A DNA stretch of 64,000 bases, from NCBI RefSeq assembly GCF_001039355.2, contig NW_019774958.1, forward strand, positions 1,101,832 to 1,165,831. The letters run 5' to 3'. A model generated the notes under the pieces. That model saw only the letters and a list, made by a program, of their open reading frames with translations, did no database searches and had not been told where the DNA came from. Position 1 is the first letter of the stretch; every line of letters begins with the position of its first letter. Below are positions 12,001 to 26,900 of the stretch, one piece after another. Source of the DNA: Lingula anatina. Taxonomy: Eukaryota > Brachiopoda > Lingulata > Lingulida > Lingulidae. The position numbers and the translations under genes are program-made.

Positions 12001-15000
12001 AAGTTGTTTTCAGCCAATCAACTTTTATCTCAACATGCCATGAGCAGAAAAAATAAACTGCAAAGAAATACTTTGGCTTTTATTTAACTGAACATTTCAC
12101 CGTTCAAAAGAATATCTTTATACAGTGTTACAGTCAGGGTACAAGTGATAGAAATATTTTTTAAAAAATTACTTATGACTTTTTTTTTGGGGGGGGGGGG
12201 TTTAACAAAATTTTAGACATGCAACTAATATGAATGCAATTTTCATAAAATCAAGTTGATTTGAAGCTCTTGAATTAACCATAAAGCCAGGAAGTTTTTC
12301 TGAAATAGTAAAGAACCAAGAAGAATCCACCCACAGCATTCTAAACTCAAGTCAAGATTTCAAGCAGCGTTTTCCATGGCTATATCTCTCAGCTTGGTAA
12401 CAGGGATTACCTCGACTTTGCTGACAAAAAGCGAACATTAAACGACACCCTAAATGAAAGAGTTAGTAAGTATTTAAATAAGTAACTGATTGTAACAAAT
12501 TGTAGTTAATAGATGCACAGAATACACATCAGTGAAAAAAAAAACTTTAACTGATCATTCCTGATTCATAATTATGTTACTAAAACATACTAAAAATTCC
12601 TTATGTCACAATTATGGTTTTTTCCTTCCATATATATCACATGCTTACAAAAACCACACACATAAAATAAATAAATAATTAAACAAATAAACAAATAAAT
12701 TATTTTATCTTTCAATATAAAAACTGTTAGTATAAAGATACATTAAGTGATGTTAAAATTTAAGAAGGAAAATAACTGCTCTCTGATTCAACACACTGAG
12801 ATCTGCCAATACTCCAAATACTACACATACAACCCCTACCTGGTCTGAGCTCTGGAGCCCACATTGCTGTCTGTCTCTGTCCTGGTGTCATCATTCAGCC
12901 TGGACACCTCTGTGTCAGCGTCATCAGAAGTTGTGACCGCAGTGCCGCGGCTGGGTGGGATGGGACGATCCGAGGTTGTGTAGTCTGTTGTTGTGGACTC
13001 TGGAAAATGGGATAAGAATATTTATTTGAAATGACTTGAAATAAAGCATGGAATCATACTCAAAATTGCTTTCACAACATTTTGACTGATTGTTTTAATA
13101 ACAGAAAAACTTTCAATAACATATGGAATCTATGGTTTAAAGATGCAAAAACTAAATAAATCATAAATTTAATGAAATATAAAAAGATACAAATAAATAA
13201 ATAAACTTTTGATAATGCATCTCACAATAAATTCTACAAACATTGACAACTTGTATTTTCTTATTTTGGAACTGTCTTATTATTATTTTTTCATCAAATG
13301 TGTTGCTTGTGTTTAGCAATATTTAATGTTTAACTTGAGGAGCCTTTTAACTACTCACTATCAGATATCTCTGCATCCTCTGGGATCACCACAGCCTGCT
13401 CCTTGATACAGTTAGGGCTGTCCTGCAGCATGCCTACCCACTTCTCCGCCTGTCCATCAGGGTCAACCAGCAGTGGCCAGCAGTGCTTACGATTATGACA
13501 ACACACGCGCATGATCAACGCATTGTGTATGGCGTGCATGTTGATGGGCATGTTCTTCAGTTTCCAGTCTGATAACTCCTCAAATGTGCTTAGGACATCT
13601 TCCAGCGTGAAGTTCTTACGGACAGAGACCAACCCTTTTGATTTCCCAGCATGCAACACAGGGTCAAAGTCCACCAGATAGTCAGTGTTGTTGGATAGTA
13701 GTTTTGACTCCATCACAAACACAGAGCCTGTGTCGTACACCACAGCTTCCTTGGGAGGTGAAACTTTTCCCTCAACAGACGGTGGACTGGACAAAATACT
13801 GGGCTCTTCTTCAGTGACAGTGTGCTTGACATGAAGACGATTCACCTCCTCACGATGACTTACATTTAATGACAGCTCAGAGGCACTTGGGGTCAAGGTT
13901 GTTGCTAGGAGATTATCCAACTTTGCACTCAATGTGTTCCCTTTACGTCTTTTCCCTGCTTTCAATTTGGGGTCAAAATTCCCAATGTGACATCGCCCCA
14001 GCCAATTAGTGAGCAGCTCTGTCCGCGTGGAAGTGTCAAGTGGTCCGTGGTAACAGACGCAGGCCGCAGTGAGGAGGGAGTCCCCTGGTGCTGTCTTCAG
14101 TTTATTTTTAGATTGCTTCAGTTGTTGTTGCCACAGACGGTGCTGCATGCTCATGTTGTCCATCAGAGTGGTGGCTTCATGGATCTTGTTCTCAAACATC
14201 TGGAAATGGGAATTATTTTGTTAGTTTAGGCCTACAGAGAAATGAAAATGTGTTCCCGCATACCAGTATATCATATGGAACAACATTATGGAAACTGTGA
14301 TATAGGATAAAAATATTTTCCACTGATTCAAAAACAAATGGTATAAATGGTATAAATATATCAGTTTCTACCACGAACAGTTCAATATTAGAATTTGGAA
14401 ATTTTGTTGCATCGCTTACATTGTCTCTTGCATGTTTCTGCCATTGCACATTCCAAACTACTTTTTTCCAAGGTACCCGTGAATGAATCATAAACAGGAC
14501 ATATAAAGCTTAATTATATGCCAGTTTTCTAATGGTATTATCATAAAATATCTGCCTATGGTACCTTTATTTCCCTGTCAATAGTTTTGGCCTTCTTCAC
14601 AGCTTGTTTGTGTGCCTCTATCCTGGCCTCTAGTTCACTCTTAATTCTGTTGGCTTCTACTCTCTTCTCACCAAGGATGGCCTGAGCCTACATTAAAGTA
14701 GAAGAACAGTGTATTAACTTGGTCTATATCTGGCAAATCCATTTGGTATAACAATTATAATCATTTGACAATACAGATTCAAAAATACATCATGCCTACA
14801 GGAAAAAATCAGACTTACCTCATTCAGTTTTTCCTCAGCATCCATCAGCTTCCTGAGCCTGGGTTTCATTGTCCTATAGATGGAGCCATACTCAAAGACA
14901 GCATGTATCCACTGGCAGAGAGAGGCCGCGGCTGTGCTGGACTGGGCTATGTAGGATGGCTGAAACTTGGGGTCTGCCGTGCAAACTTTCAGCTTCTTGA

Positions 15001-16936
15001 ATATGTCTTCTGGGATATCATCCTTGTTGTAGAATTCGAGGTCTTTGAAGAAGTTTTCTCCCGAGAGAAGGAGTTTTCCGCTGTCCCAGCTGAATCAGAA
15101 TAAAAGGTTACAAAGTTATATATATTTTTTCTTCAATATACTTCCAATAAATAAATAAAATGCTGAAAGTTTTGTGGTAAAATGATTAAAATGTTTTATA
15201 AAATATTGCTAAACAAAGAACATCTTAATTGCTTTTTAAAAATATTCTGAAAATGAAAATTCCTGCAAAGCCAAACAACTATACAGAAATTAATCATTTA
15301 AGAAACAAACAAAAATAGAAAAAAAAAAAAAAAAAAATTGAAATTAAAGACGACCATTTTGACTATATTGATTTAGTTCCATACTTACTCCTGAGGTTTG
15401 TAGAAGAGGCTACAGATGACCTTGACGACCTCTATCACAGCCTCCGGCGGGGCTCTGTAGCTCTTGATCTCGTCTATGTCGTGAATACTCAGAGACATGA
15501 GGGCATTGAGAGCAGCAAAATATGTGGGGTTCACCTACGCAAAAAAGGTATGAATTTCTAAATTCAGATAGTTCCAATGTGGATATAAAATGTATAATAA
15601 TTTGTAACACATAAATGTACACACCCTGACACAATCACTCACGCATTCAAAATCTTTTCAAAAAAAAAAAAAAAGAAACAGCAAAAATGAATCAATAAAA
15701 ATACATGTTAAAAAAGTTGATCTTAATCTGACTTCACAAATATGGGTCACAAAAATAACATATAAACTCCCATCAAGGAGGAAGCAATGCTGCCCACTAC
15801 TCAGTCAGCACTACACTGTCCAATATGATATATTACTTTGTCAAACTCCGCCTCTGCCTGTTTCCTCATATCTTCCAGTGGACCAATCAAAGCAGCTATC
15901 TTTTCTTCCTCCAGTTTACAGCGCTCTCTGGCCTGTGGCGAGAAAAAAAAGGAGACATTTAGACACACAGAAACAAATAATATTATCCATTAAAGGTAGA
16001 CTCAAACCTAAACCCCTTGCTTCCAATAATATTCCAATGAGGGGACCTTTATCTTTATCCAGATGACTATCACAAACACACACACACTCATATCAGACAT
16101 ACAATACGTGTTATTGTATGTCTGATATGAGTGTGTGTATTTGTGATAGTGTATGTGTGTGTAATACATGTACAAGTAAAATGAACACATCAAAAACAAG
16201 CTATTTGTTAAGTATCAGTAGATCAGATCAACTGGACATAATGTTTACCTCCACAAACTCCTGTTTCTGTTCCTCCACTTTCTTCACGTGACCTTCCACC
16301 AATTCCTGCGCTGCTCTGTGCCGAGGTCGTAACTCAGAGACTCTGTCCTTGTACTTGGCGATACAATCAAAGGCTTCGTTCATTTTCTCAAGGCCTGCTT
16401 GGTACTTGTCTATCTTACTCTGAAAGGTAAAATCACATTATAGTACACCGTCATGCTTGTTGTATGTACATTAAACATAAACTATTCAAGACAAAATTTT
16501 GATTAAATACATACAATTCTTAAGTTCAAAAATTTGATTAAAGACTTACAATTTATAAATAACTCAAGCTTGTTTGTTTTTAACTCCACAAAGATATAAT
16601 AGAAATCAAACTATTTTTATTAACTTTCAGTTGTAAAGAATAAGAGAAGTGGGCTTCAACAATAGAAATCCATATGGTTATCAATCAGTTTTAAAAATCT
16701 CCTCACCTTTTCTTTCTTGGCAATGCTTGCTGACACCACCTTAAAGATGTGGACAAACTCCATAAATGTCAGTGGGGTGTAGAACTTGAGCTGTGCCTGA
16801 CTGTACTGTGAGTAGAGCCTCTCTACCGCCTCCCGTGAGGAGTTGTGGATGTAAGCCATGGCGGAGGAGACGGCTTTCACCTGTTCTAATGTGTTGATTT
16901 CTGACCATGGGACTGGTATCTGAATAATAATAATAA

Positions 16937-17004
<68 letters not shown>

Positions 17005-20000
17005 TATATATGTTTCATCTCTTACAGGTACCCTAAAGTACTCAGGATTTACCTGCCAAAATGAATTTTCCTCAGGAAAAAAGCAATATTGTCCTACTCA
17101 TGAATCATTGCTCAACCCATCCCTTCACTAGGATTCCTTGTTTTTTTCATTTCAATTTGATGATTTACTTCCAAATGACTGGCCAGTCATTTCAAAGGTT
17201 ATCATACACTATGTATAACTCATCCCACAAGAATTAACTTACTCTTGAAGACTCATCTCGTAACCATGTCTCAGCAACTTTGACGTAAGCCTCATGGTTC
17301 CAGGGTTTGTACAGATCCACACTGATCACATGATGTATCAGGGAGGGACACTTCCGCAGCAGATTGTGCATGGGGCTGTGTTTGGTGTACACTGTGGAAC
17401 CTGCAATGGTGGCCAATAACAAACAATATTAACTACTGCAGTAGTAGGAGTTGAGCAAATACGTATGGTACAAAATTCTCATGGAGCTTGTGGCAATGTT
17501 GAATAGGCATTTTTATTGAAATGACTATGAAATAAATAAACTAATATAAATGTGGATTAAATTGAACTTAATACTTAAAAACAATTAAATAATAAACAAA
17601 TCGCTCTCTATTTCTACTTAAATTTTATGGTGCAGGTAAGAAATTATTTCTACATAATAGTAAATCTAAAGCATTAATTTTTCAACATCAATATGCACTT
17701 CAGCACAGAAAGTTATCACCTCTGTACCTGAATAATTTAGAATGATCACCACGTGCAGGTTCTGTTTGACTCTCCGTATGAACTTGTCATTGAAGGTCTG
17801 TTCCACCTTGTCCACCTTCCTGATCTGGACCTGACCAGGGGTCATCTGGGTGGCTATCTGCTGGAGTTCTTCTGTAGTGTACAGCCCTGGGCAGGTACCT
17901 TAGAAAATATGGCCAAATAGGGAATTAAAATTCTCATTCTAATTATCTCCTGTAGTTCGATGGTGACAGGTACCTTAGAAAATATGGACAGATAGAGAAT
18001 TTAAATTCTCATTCAATTTATCTGCTGGAGTTCCTTTGTAGTGTACAGACCGGGGCAGGTACCTAGGAAAATATTGACAGATAGGAAATTAAAATTCTCA
18101 TTCTAATTATTTGTTGAAGATCCTTGGTAGTGTATAACCCAAGCAGGTACCTAAGAAAATATTGACAGACAGGTAATTAAAATTCTTATTCAAATTGTCT
18201 GCTGGATTAATGTCTTATTATTTTCAAAACATGTACTAACCTTCTACCATATATGAGCACACATCAAGCAGACATTCCTCTCCCAGTTCCTCATGAATCA
18301 TCAAGACGACAGGTTTTCCCACAATGGCAGCCGTCTGACTACAGCGTCGCATGTGCTCACGTAAAACTTCTCTGTTTCTGGCCAGGTCTCCTTGGGGCTT
18401 GGGCTCAAACAGCTGAAAGATTATATCAAACTTAGTAGAAAAATAGCTTGTCAGAACAATACTAAAACTCCACATAAATCTTAATTGTCACCTAAATATT
18501 ATGTAACATAGACAGAAATTAAAGTAAGCTTTTGGTATGTCTCAATTTTAACCATTTCATAAATTTCTTTCTATATTTCACTTTTATAAAGTACATCATA
18601 TGCTTTGGCATCATAATTGGTGTTAATATCTCCTTGAAAGAAATAAGAAAGAATGTATATCTGAGATAAAGAAAGATCATCGTTTTGAAATGACAAATGG
18701 CCAACTACAATGCTGGCCAATACGGTACCTTGCAGTGAGCTATGTGTGCGGCTAGTCTGGTCACTGTGGCACGTCCAGTACAGTAACTCATGCCCAGTTG
18801 TAGGGAGTGACCATTGGTCATAGCCTGCAATATTGTCACAGATGTTATTATTATATACAGTGAGTGCAATCTGTTAAAACTGATGATAAAATGAAATGCC
18901 TTGGAAAAATCCACTTACAAGTGCATACCCCTGTATATCCTCATAATGAACAAATAGAGTTAGCATGCCAAGAAATCATCAAAAAAGGATTAAAAAAATA
19001 AAATAAATGACTACCCACCAGCACTCTACTGAGCCTAGCCATATGTTGAATGGCCTCCTTGAAGAAGACCAGATCCAGTCTCTGGGACGTCCCAGCATTG
19101 TACAGTGCCAGGCAGGTCTGCAAGGCTTCATCCAAGATGTCCTCTGAGCACTCCACATAGCCTGGGGGGAGAAGATAACAACAATTACTATATCTAGAGG
19201 GTCCAACATGTTAATGTTAAAAACAGAAGGAAGAAATAATGGTTATAAATATGTTAAGACATTTTTGTCAGGATCTCTTTCAATTTCTATTAGTTATATT
19301 ATTAATATATGATGCAGAGTATGTTTAAAGGCAGATAAGCTAAGCAACAAAATGCTAAGTAAAATTCATCTCTACATAAATAAATTGCTGGTCTATACTT
19401 ATTGCTCTGACATATCCTCCATTTATCTGATGAAAAATTCATCTTATCATCCAGAACAAGCTATTTAAAGGCACCTTTTATTAACAGGCAACAATCAGTA
19501 TTTTGTACACTGGGTAGCTTCTTTCAGCTACCAGTATATATATTACTTTTGTCCCCTTTCAGTGTCAGAAAGGGTGAACTGGTGTAATCAATAATGTTAA
19601 ACTTCTAACAGGCTTTGAATAGCATGGTTCCTTGGTATATCCTAGTAAATTAGGATATATTATAAGCTACCTTTGTCAGGTGTAAGTCCCATAGCCTCAG
19701 TATAGGAAGCCATGATAAACTTGGTAAACATGATATCCGTCAGGTCCTCATTTGGCAGTTTAATCTGCTCCATGGACAACAGTGGCCCCTCATAGGCCTC
19801 CGTCTCTCTGTCAGCTATCAGCCCTGTTTTGAAGGTTACTCCTCTCTTCACTTCTTTCTTGGCACCTCCTTTCTTTAAACTTGGAGTGGGAGGAGCCTTC
19901 AGGTTTGATGCCTGGCTGGGATTGGCTGCACTGTCTGCCAGTCAAAAAGGAAAGTTACTAACAGTGAAATATAGCACCATGCAATCATTAATGACCTTAA

Positions 20001-23000
20001 AATAATGTTCAGAGAAATTTGTTTTCAATTAGTAAAAAATAAATCAGTTAACCATATTCAAATCTCAAACAAATTTGTAAACAAGATTAACTAGCACTAA
20101 ACATTAAAACACTTTTTACTTTATAGAGAAAAATAGGTAGGTTAGCATCATGAAGTAAATGAATTAATAGAAAGAAGTAAAAACACAAATCTCAGAATAA
20201 AACTGTATCTTCTCAGAGAGAGTAACTGGAAGAATTATTAGTCAAATTAGAATCAAACACTAAAATTTTCAAAATAAATGAACACCATTTAAAGCCAAAC
20301 TGAGCACTTCAGAGTCAGAAGCAAAATATTACAGTAAGGCAACAGAGAGCTATATGCACAGGAATTCTCCTAATAAATCAAATTGTTTTGTCAGTAACTG
20401 CACCCTGTTTAAAAAGATAACACTAAATTCACAGTCTATAAAAACAGAAATTATTCAAGATAATTATACATACAGTATGTATGAAACAGGACAAACAATA
20501 TTTCTTGGAGAAGCATGACAAGTTTAATGCACCCAATTCAGGAATAATGCACCAACTTAAAACCTTGTCAAAAATGCACTAGGGTAACAAAATGCATTTT
20601 TCATCAAAAACACTTTTTGCCATAACAAAGAAAATTTTCAAAAAAAAATTGAAAATAAATAATCAATATTAAAAAAAAAAAGGCAGCAAAGCTGTCAAAT
20701 GTACAGACAAAAAACAGAAAATAAAGATGCAAAAAAGGTCATTTTGTTAATTTTGATGCAATAATAAATAATGCTTATAATAGCACTATCAGTCAACACT
20801 GAATTTTATAATCTTGCACAACAGGTAAAATGGTCAATAACATGAGCGGACCCAGAGATATTCTCTGACAGTATTCCAAAGTATCTATTTTGATCCATCC
20901 TCCATTTTGATGGTCTTCCAACAGAAGAAAAAATAGATACCAGGCAATATAAACTTAATAACCTGACTGTCTTCCGGAAGTCCCAGAAGATGGTCTCAAT
21001 CTACCCTTTCAATAAGATTACAGTTTCAGGACCATGAGAGTTCAAATTCACATGATGTAAGTCNGAGAACTCTCTGTTGCCTTAACACTGATACCTTCTA
21101 GCGAATCACTCAACAAGCCAATTGAAGAATACAATGTAGTGCGACTTTCAAGATGTCCAAGTTGTAACCCAGTGCTGCCACTGGGAGTTCTCGTGTAGTC
21201 TTCAAGATAAAACAGCACGCAATTAGTGGAAATCAATAATTCATGTACGTTGTAGATCACCAATGTCCTCATCTTCAACTTTTGGAGAATCTAGACAAGT
21301 TTTGGAATTTAGAATCTGTCCAAAACAAACTGATTTTCACAAAAATTTGAGGCAGACCACAAACAATTAGTTTTTAGGAAAAAATGGACCAGTTTTTGGA
21401 GCAGATTAAAAAACAGTTCTTCCAACTGAATGATAATGCCAATTATAGGAAAATTTAGGCAACTTTTTTGTCTTGTTGAAACTGCTAGTTTTGACAGCCA
21501 TTTCAGCAAAACATTTCATCAAGTTTTTAGGTCAAGTTTATAATACAGATCAACTTTTCAGGCTTACATTTTACATCAAAAATACTATATTTGTATATCA
21601 TTACTTTCAACATTAAAAAGCATCATGGAAATTTACAACCTAAAAAGTGACATTTGGATTTGAAATTATTTGGGAAATTTAGAGCATTAATTTCAATCAC
21701 TGGTTATAACAATAATTATTTTTAAAAAATCCACACCACACACTCTTGGATTCAAATTCATACACCAAATCATATAAAGTATGATTTTTGCCTGCATGTT
21801 ATGATTCATTTTTTTGACGAAACAATCTCCGAAACACTATATTTAATAAGTTGTTTAGTGTAGCAGGATTCCAACAAAGATTCAATGAGCACATCAATTA
21901 GTGAACTTTTTAATTCAGTGGTTAGAGTGTGTGGAAGGAGAATTCCATGTATTAGTATACAACACCAGCAAAAGCCACAACACCTGTATAAAATCAACAC
22001 CATTAGTTTTTGTAATATTAAAGTCAAATTAGTATTGACTAATAAATCTACTGGTGAATATGTCATTAAAAAAGTAAAGTAATGATGTCACACAGAATCT
22101 AAATCTGCTAGAAATTTACATTTTTACTTAAGAAGTCTGCAAAACGTGTCACACCTACAAGTTATGTATACAGATGACTAAAAATCTACTCAATATAATA
22201 CTAAAATCTGAATAGATCCTGTAAATTTTCTGCTTTAAAAATTTGCCCATAGTTTCCATGGCAACCCCTACCTGTCATGGCGGTGCTCTCGTCTCCCGTT
22301 GTCGTCATCTTGGACTGCATACCACTGGTTGTTGTTTCTGTAAAAGACGTTATAATCTATCACTGATAAGAATTTCTTTACAAGTAAATTTTATCTCAAA
22401 ATAATTTGGATTTGTTGAAAAGAATGATGCTAGAAACTGTTCATTTTTTTTCTCTTAAAACAAAAGAGATGTTTCTCAATTTTCTGATTTATTCCTATTA
22501 ACTGTCCAAAAGACATTCATCTTAAAAATTGACACCAGTATTGGATATCCACAATATTTACTGACAGGTATAAATTCCCATCTCTCTCACCTGTTTCAGA
22601 GTCCTCCTCTGAAGATGCCGTCTCTTCTGTAGAACTTTCCTCTGTGGTCTCAGTCTCGGTGGACCCTGTGGACATCCTGGACCCAGGGTCCTCACTGGGG
22701 GGTGGGGCACGGATTGGGGCGTTGAACTCAGACTGGTACTGGGACTGGATGTCATACTCTGTGCTGAATGGAGTGACAACATCTGTGGTGGCAGCCTCCG
22801 TGAATTCTCCTGGAAAATGTTGAAGAAAAATTAAAGCAACTAATCCAATAGATCAATTTTTAAAAAACCACAGCTGGAGTTAAACATATTTTCCTAATTA
22901 AAAGACAAGGCGGATCCTCATTATTCAAGCCTTTGTGAATACACCTGATGTAACAAAATTATATCAAATATCATCACAAATATCAGTGGAAACATGGAAA

Positions 23001-23868
23001 AACATGTCTAAAACATTACCCAGTCACTTCAAGGAAAATAACAAGCTATCTGAAAGCTTAGAGGTTAGATTCATTTGAACAAAAGGTGTGAAAGAAGTAA
23101 GTTTCTTGACTTGTCTACCACAGTCTTAGACAGCCTTCAGGACAAAAGTCAAGATCTTCAACAAAAGGCATGTAAACACTTAATGAGGACAAGACCTTTT
23201 CTCTTTCCCTACATGAAAGACTGAATGGTCATTTGATTGATCAGTGTACTGGACCTCGGACAGTGTTTTTAAGTTGGATATTAAAAGAAAATTAGCCTTG
23301 GTTAACAGTTGAAGAGAAACACCACTGTCAGTGGCTATAATGAATGTCAATTAAGGTCACCCATATGCCATATGTCAAATTATCACCAAAAGAAGGCAGT
23401 CTTCTTATTTACTAACACATTTTTCATTTATTTATTTTTTATCTACCTTTTGTGTGTGTGTGGGGGGGGGGTAGTGGTGTTTAGGAGGTCAACCTACCTT
23501 GACTCAGCGGTGTAACAAACTCCATAGTGGTGGCATAGTCAGAGAAGGGTGTGGTCACCTCTGTGGTCACCTCAGTGATGGTCACTGTGCTGGCTGTACT
23601 GGGCAGCTCATTGTCCGGAGTCAAGGAATCACTCTTATAGAAAGGCGGAGGCGTGATTCTCCTCACTGGGGATGACCGTGTGAACTGAGAGATAGAACAG
23701 AGAGAAAGAGATAAAGACGTGTGAATATCACACCAATATTCTGCACAATGAGATGAATAACAAATAATTATCACTTGAAGGTTTATGAATTGTGCAACAT
23801 GTAAAGAAACCTTTCAGCTGAGAGTTATTTGATTAGATATACTGATTCATTGAATTACTTAAAAGTAC

Positions 23869-23904
<36 letters not shown>

Positions 23905-26900
23905 TATAATAATAGTTCAGTATAAAATATGTGACCTTAGTTATTAAAATTGCCTAAATTATTTAATTATTTGCTATAAATAATGTCACGATTCCATGCT
24001 TGACTATGTGATACCCATGAATTATCAGATATGATGACTAATTTCCTCTGAATTGTATTCTACTATAATATTCATTCTACTCTTCTAACTTAACTGCCAA
24101 TCTTAGCTGCCATGTTCTATGTTCATCATCAGATCTACAATCATATCAATCAGGTTATAAATATGCACCATGTAATCATTAGTTCTCAGTCAACTGGACA
24201 ATTAGACAAGTAGATGAAAACTTTTCCAAATTAAGTCCAAAGAAGGAAAACATCTTAGACTATCACAAAAAATTCCATTAGTCCCACTGGACCAGGCATT
24301 TTGAAAATGATTTTTTTTGTCTAGTGGTATATCTACTAGTCAGTGGTCCAGGACCATTAACTGATCTCAGACATTTCTCTCTTATAACCCCTGTCACTGA
24401 ACCTTAGCTTATACATGCAAGCTGCATCAAAATGGGACATTTACTGCTGTCTTTACAGCATCATTAAATCATGCTGTTTACATTAGAAACTCATTTCAGC
24501 ATCATGCAGAATCATGGACTATGAACTATAATTAAAAATTAACAAATTTTAATGAATCTTCATCAAAATCATGCAAAATAATCAGTGCATGCTAAAGCAC
24601 AGCATTTGCGTTCGATCTTATCTATATAATAGATATATTGGGTTATTTATTTATATTCATCGTATGTATAAGAAATATGTGGTGGTCAGCTGTGTCCAGT
24701 AGTGACCATGTATCTACCTTACTGAGAAAGGACTCTACAGTGCTGCCCTGAAATAAGGGGTCATATATAGATAACAGTGCAATGTGGTGGTGAATGTGCT
24801 GTCTCAACCAAACACAATCATAAGTCTTGATGTCACAACTAACACACTCACTTAGTCAATCATCCGGGCATGTGAACTGTAACAATATATGTCATCTATA
24901 ATAATAAAATAAGACTATCCTGTTGGAAATAAATAAATATATAAATAAATAAATAAATAAATGAAAAAGCAAAAATTATGGTGCATCTATCAAAGAAATA
25001 TACTGATAAATTTTCTTTAGATGACATTATCTTATTATGTGCCAACCATTTAAAGGGGCATTTTACCACCTATACAAGCGATGGAAGTTGACTTCATGAA
25101 CTGAAAGCTAGATTTAGTTTTATGTCTGCTGTAATTCCACTTAGGCAGATGTGCTGGTGAGTTTATGATGACAGAAAGTTGCAGCTTGCAACCAACAGAA
25201 AAATTATAATAAAACAAGCTTTTGTGCACATTATGTGGAATTGCTTTTCCCAAAGAAAATAAAATTGAAAGATTTCAAAGAAATTTCACATTATGCATGA
25301 CAAATGCAGAATACAAAAATGTACACACAAAGTTATCAATTAGAAGCACAACAACATGGCAAAGTGCTTTGTGATTATATATAATTAAGTGCAGTGCTTC
25401 AGATTTCTACCTTCATGTGTTCAGTTTACCTGTGAACCACTTTCTTCTTTGATAGAAGACATTTTCTCCCTGAACTCTGCCTTGCCAGTGCAGAAGTATT
25501 TGGCCACTATGTCCTCCATTGTTCTCTTGAACCACATACAGTCTAGAAGAAAGTTTTGCGGACTGAGTGTTATTCTGGTTAATTTTACGAAGAATTTTAA
25601 AATCAAATTATTTCATATATCTGATTCTATGTTGTAATTAATCTGTATGCCACAGGCACAATAAGAGTGTCATTCTATATCTTACTCACTGTTAAAGATT
25701 TTTGGACTCTTACATATTGGTATTAAGACCCGATTTATTTGAAACACATACATCAAAGGAAAGGACATAACTCTTTAAGTATGCTGCGAAATATAAACGT
25801 GTGTCCGTTCAAGTGTGTGTGTATGTGTGCATGTGTATGTGTGTGTGTGTGTGTGCATGAGTGTGTGCATGTCCTAACCTTCTTCTGCAGTTATCCTGTC
25901 CCCAAACGTCCTGGCGACCTCATGACACCACAGTCTGGCAATGACACGCATCATAGGTGGCGCTCCTCCCACCACATCTTTGCCAGCAGTAGGAGCCCAA
26001 TTCTGAGATCTCAGCTTGCTTCTGTCCACAGGTTTGTTTAGTGCTGGTAAGCTGATAGTCATTTCTGAAATAATATCAGAATTACAATTATCACTGGCAT
26101 GATATTAGATATCTGAGAGACTTATGTGGAAGTCTAATTTTACAAATTCACAGGCCTGCCAAACTTAAACAAAATTGATACAGATTAAAATATATTCTGA
26201 TACAAAATTTGCACAGACTAAAATATATTCAGATAAAAAACTGATTAAACAATTAGATAAATTTTGCCAAGTGCATAACCAATTGCCTCATGCCAGTAAT
26301 AACTGGTCATAACTGCCAGCCTTACTATTACGTCCCAGCTCAGGTTTGTCTTTCTTTCTCCGTGGCTTTGGCTTCAGTTTTGGTCGCGCCCTTGGCGACA
26401 TCATCAGGATGCCCTCCATGACACGTGCAATGTCCCGCAGTGTAAAGATGTAGTGAGCATTGGCAGGAGTTGGTCGCAGTCTCTCCTTAACTACATTATA
26501 CATCTCCAGGAGACCTTGGGTCATGGCCTAGAAAAAAGAAAAATAAATTTATTATATACTTTTGAAAAAAAAGGAACTTTCATTTATCTAACCATAATTT
26601 TCATTAGGCATCCTGTGGTCAAATAAACCAGGCTTGTAGGCAGTAATTTCAAAGAAGGGTTTCTTTTTCTGAAAAAAAATGGACATTTATACCCTTTGAG
26701 TTAAGAAATAATATAGAATATCAATTACGTTTTGTTTCAAAGTGGGCTCTTTGTATGATACCCCAAACCTCCCTGCCTACAGGCTTGTATACTGCTACTT
26801 TACCAGCCAATATGCCAACTGCTTACATTGACTTCGACATAAACTTCTACAGACAGGCACTTACATAAGCAAACTCATGGTGGTGTTCTACAGAGTAGGT

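Noticed and set aside
16656-17018. Extended frame with a long Tyr-Ile run from the (AT)n tract
   Set aside because: The run is translation of a microsatellite outside the splice acceptor at 16919.
18013-18060. Exon-like copy of the exon 37 start
   Set aside because: It contains an in-frame stop after about 16 codons and is best seen as a decayed repeat unit.
25050-25260. Segment starting AAGGGGCATTTTACCACC as a dispersed repeat related to those near 42967 and 19470
   Set aside because: Similarity is limited to a short opening phrase and no inverted ends could be found.
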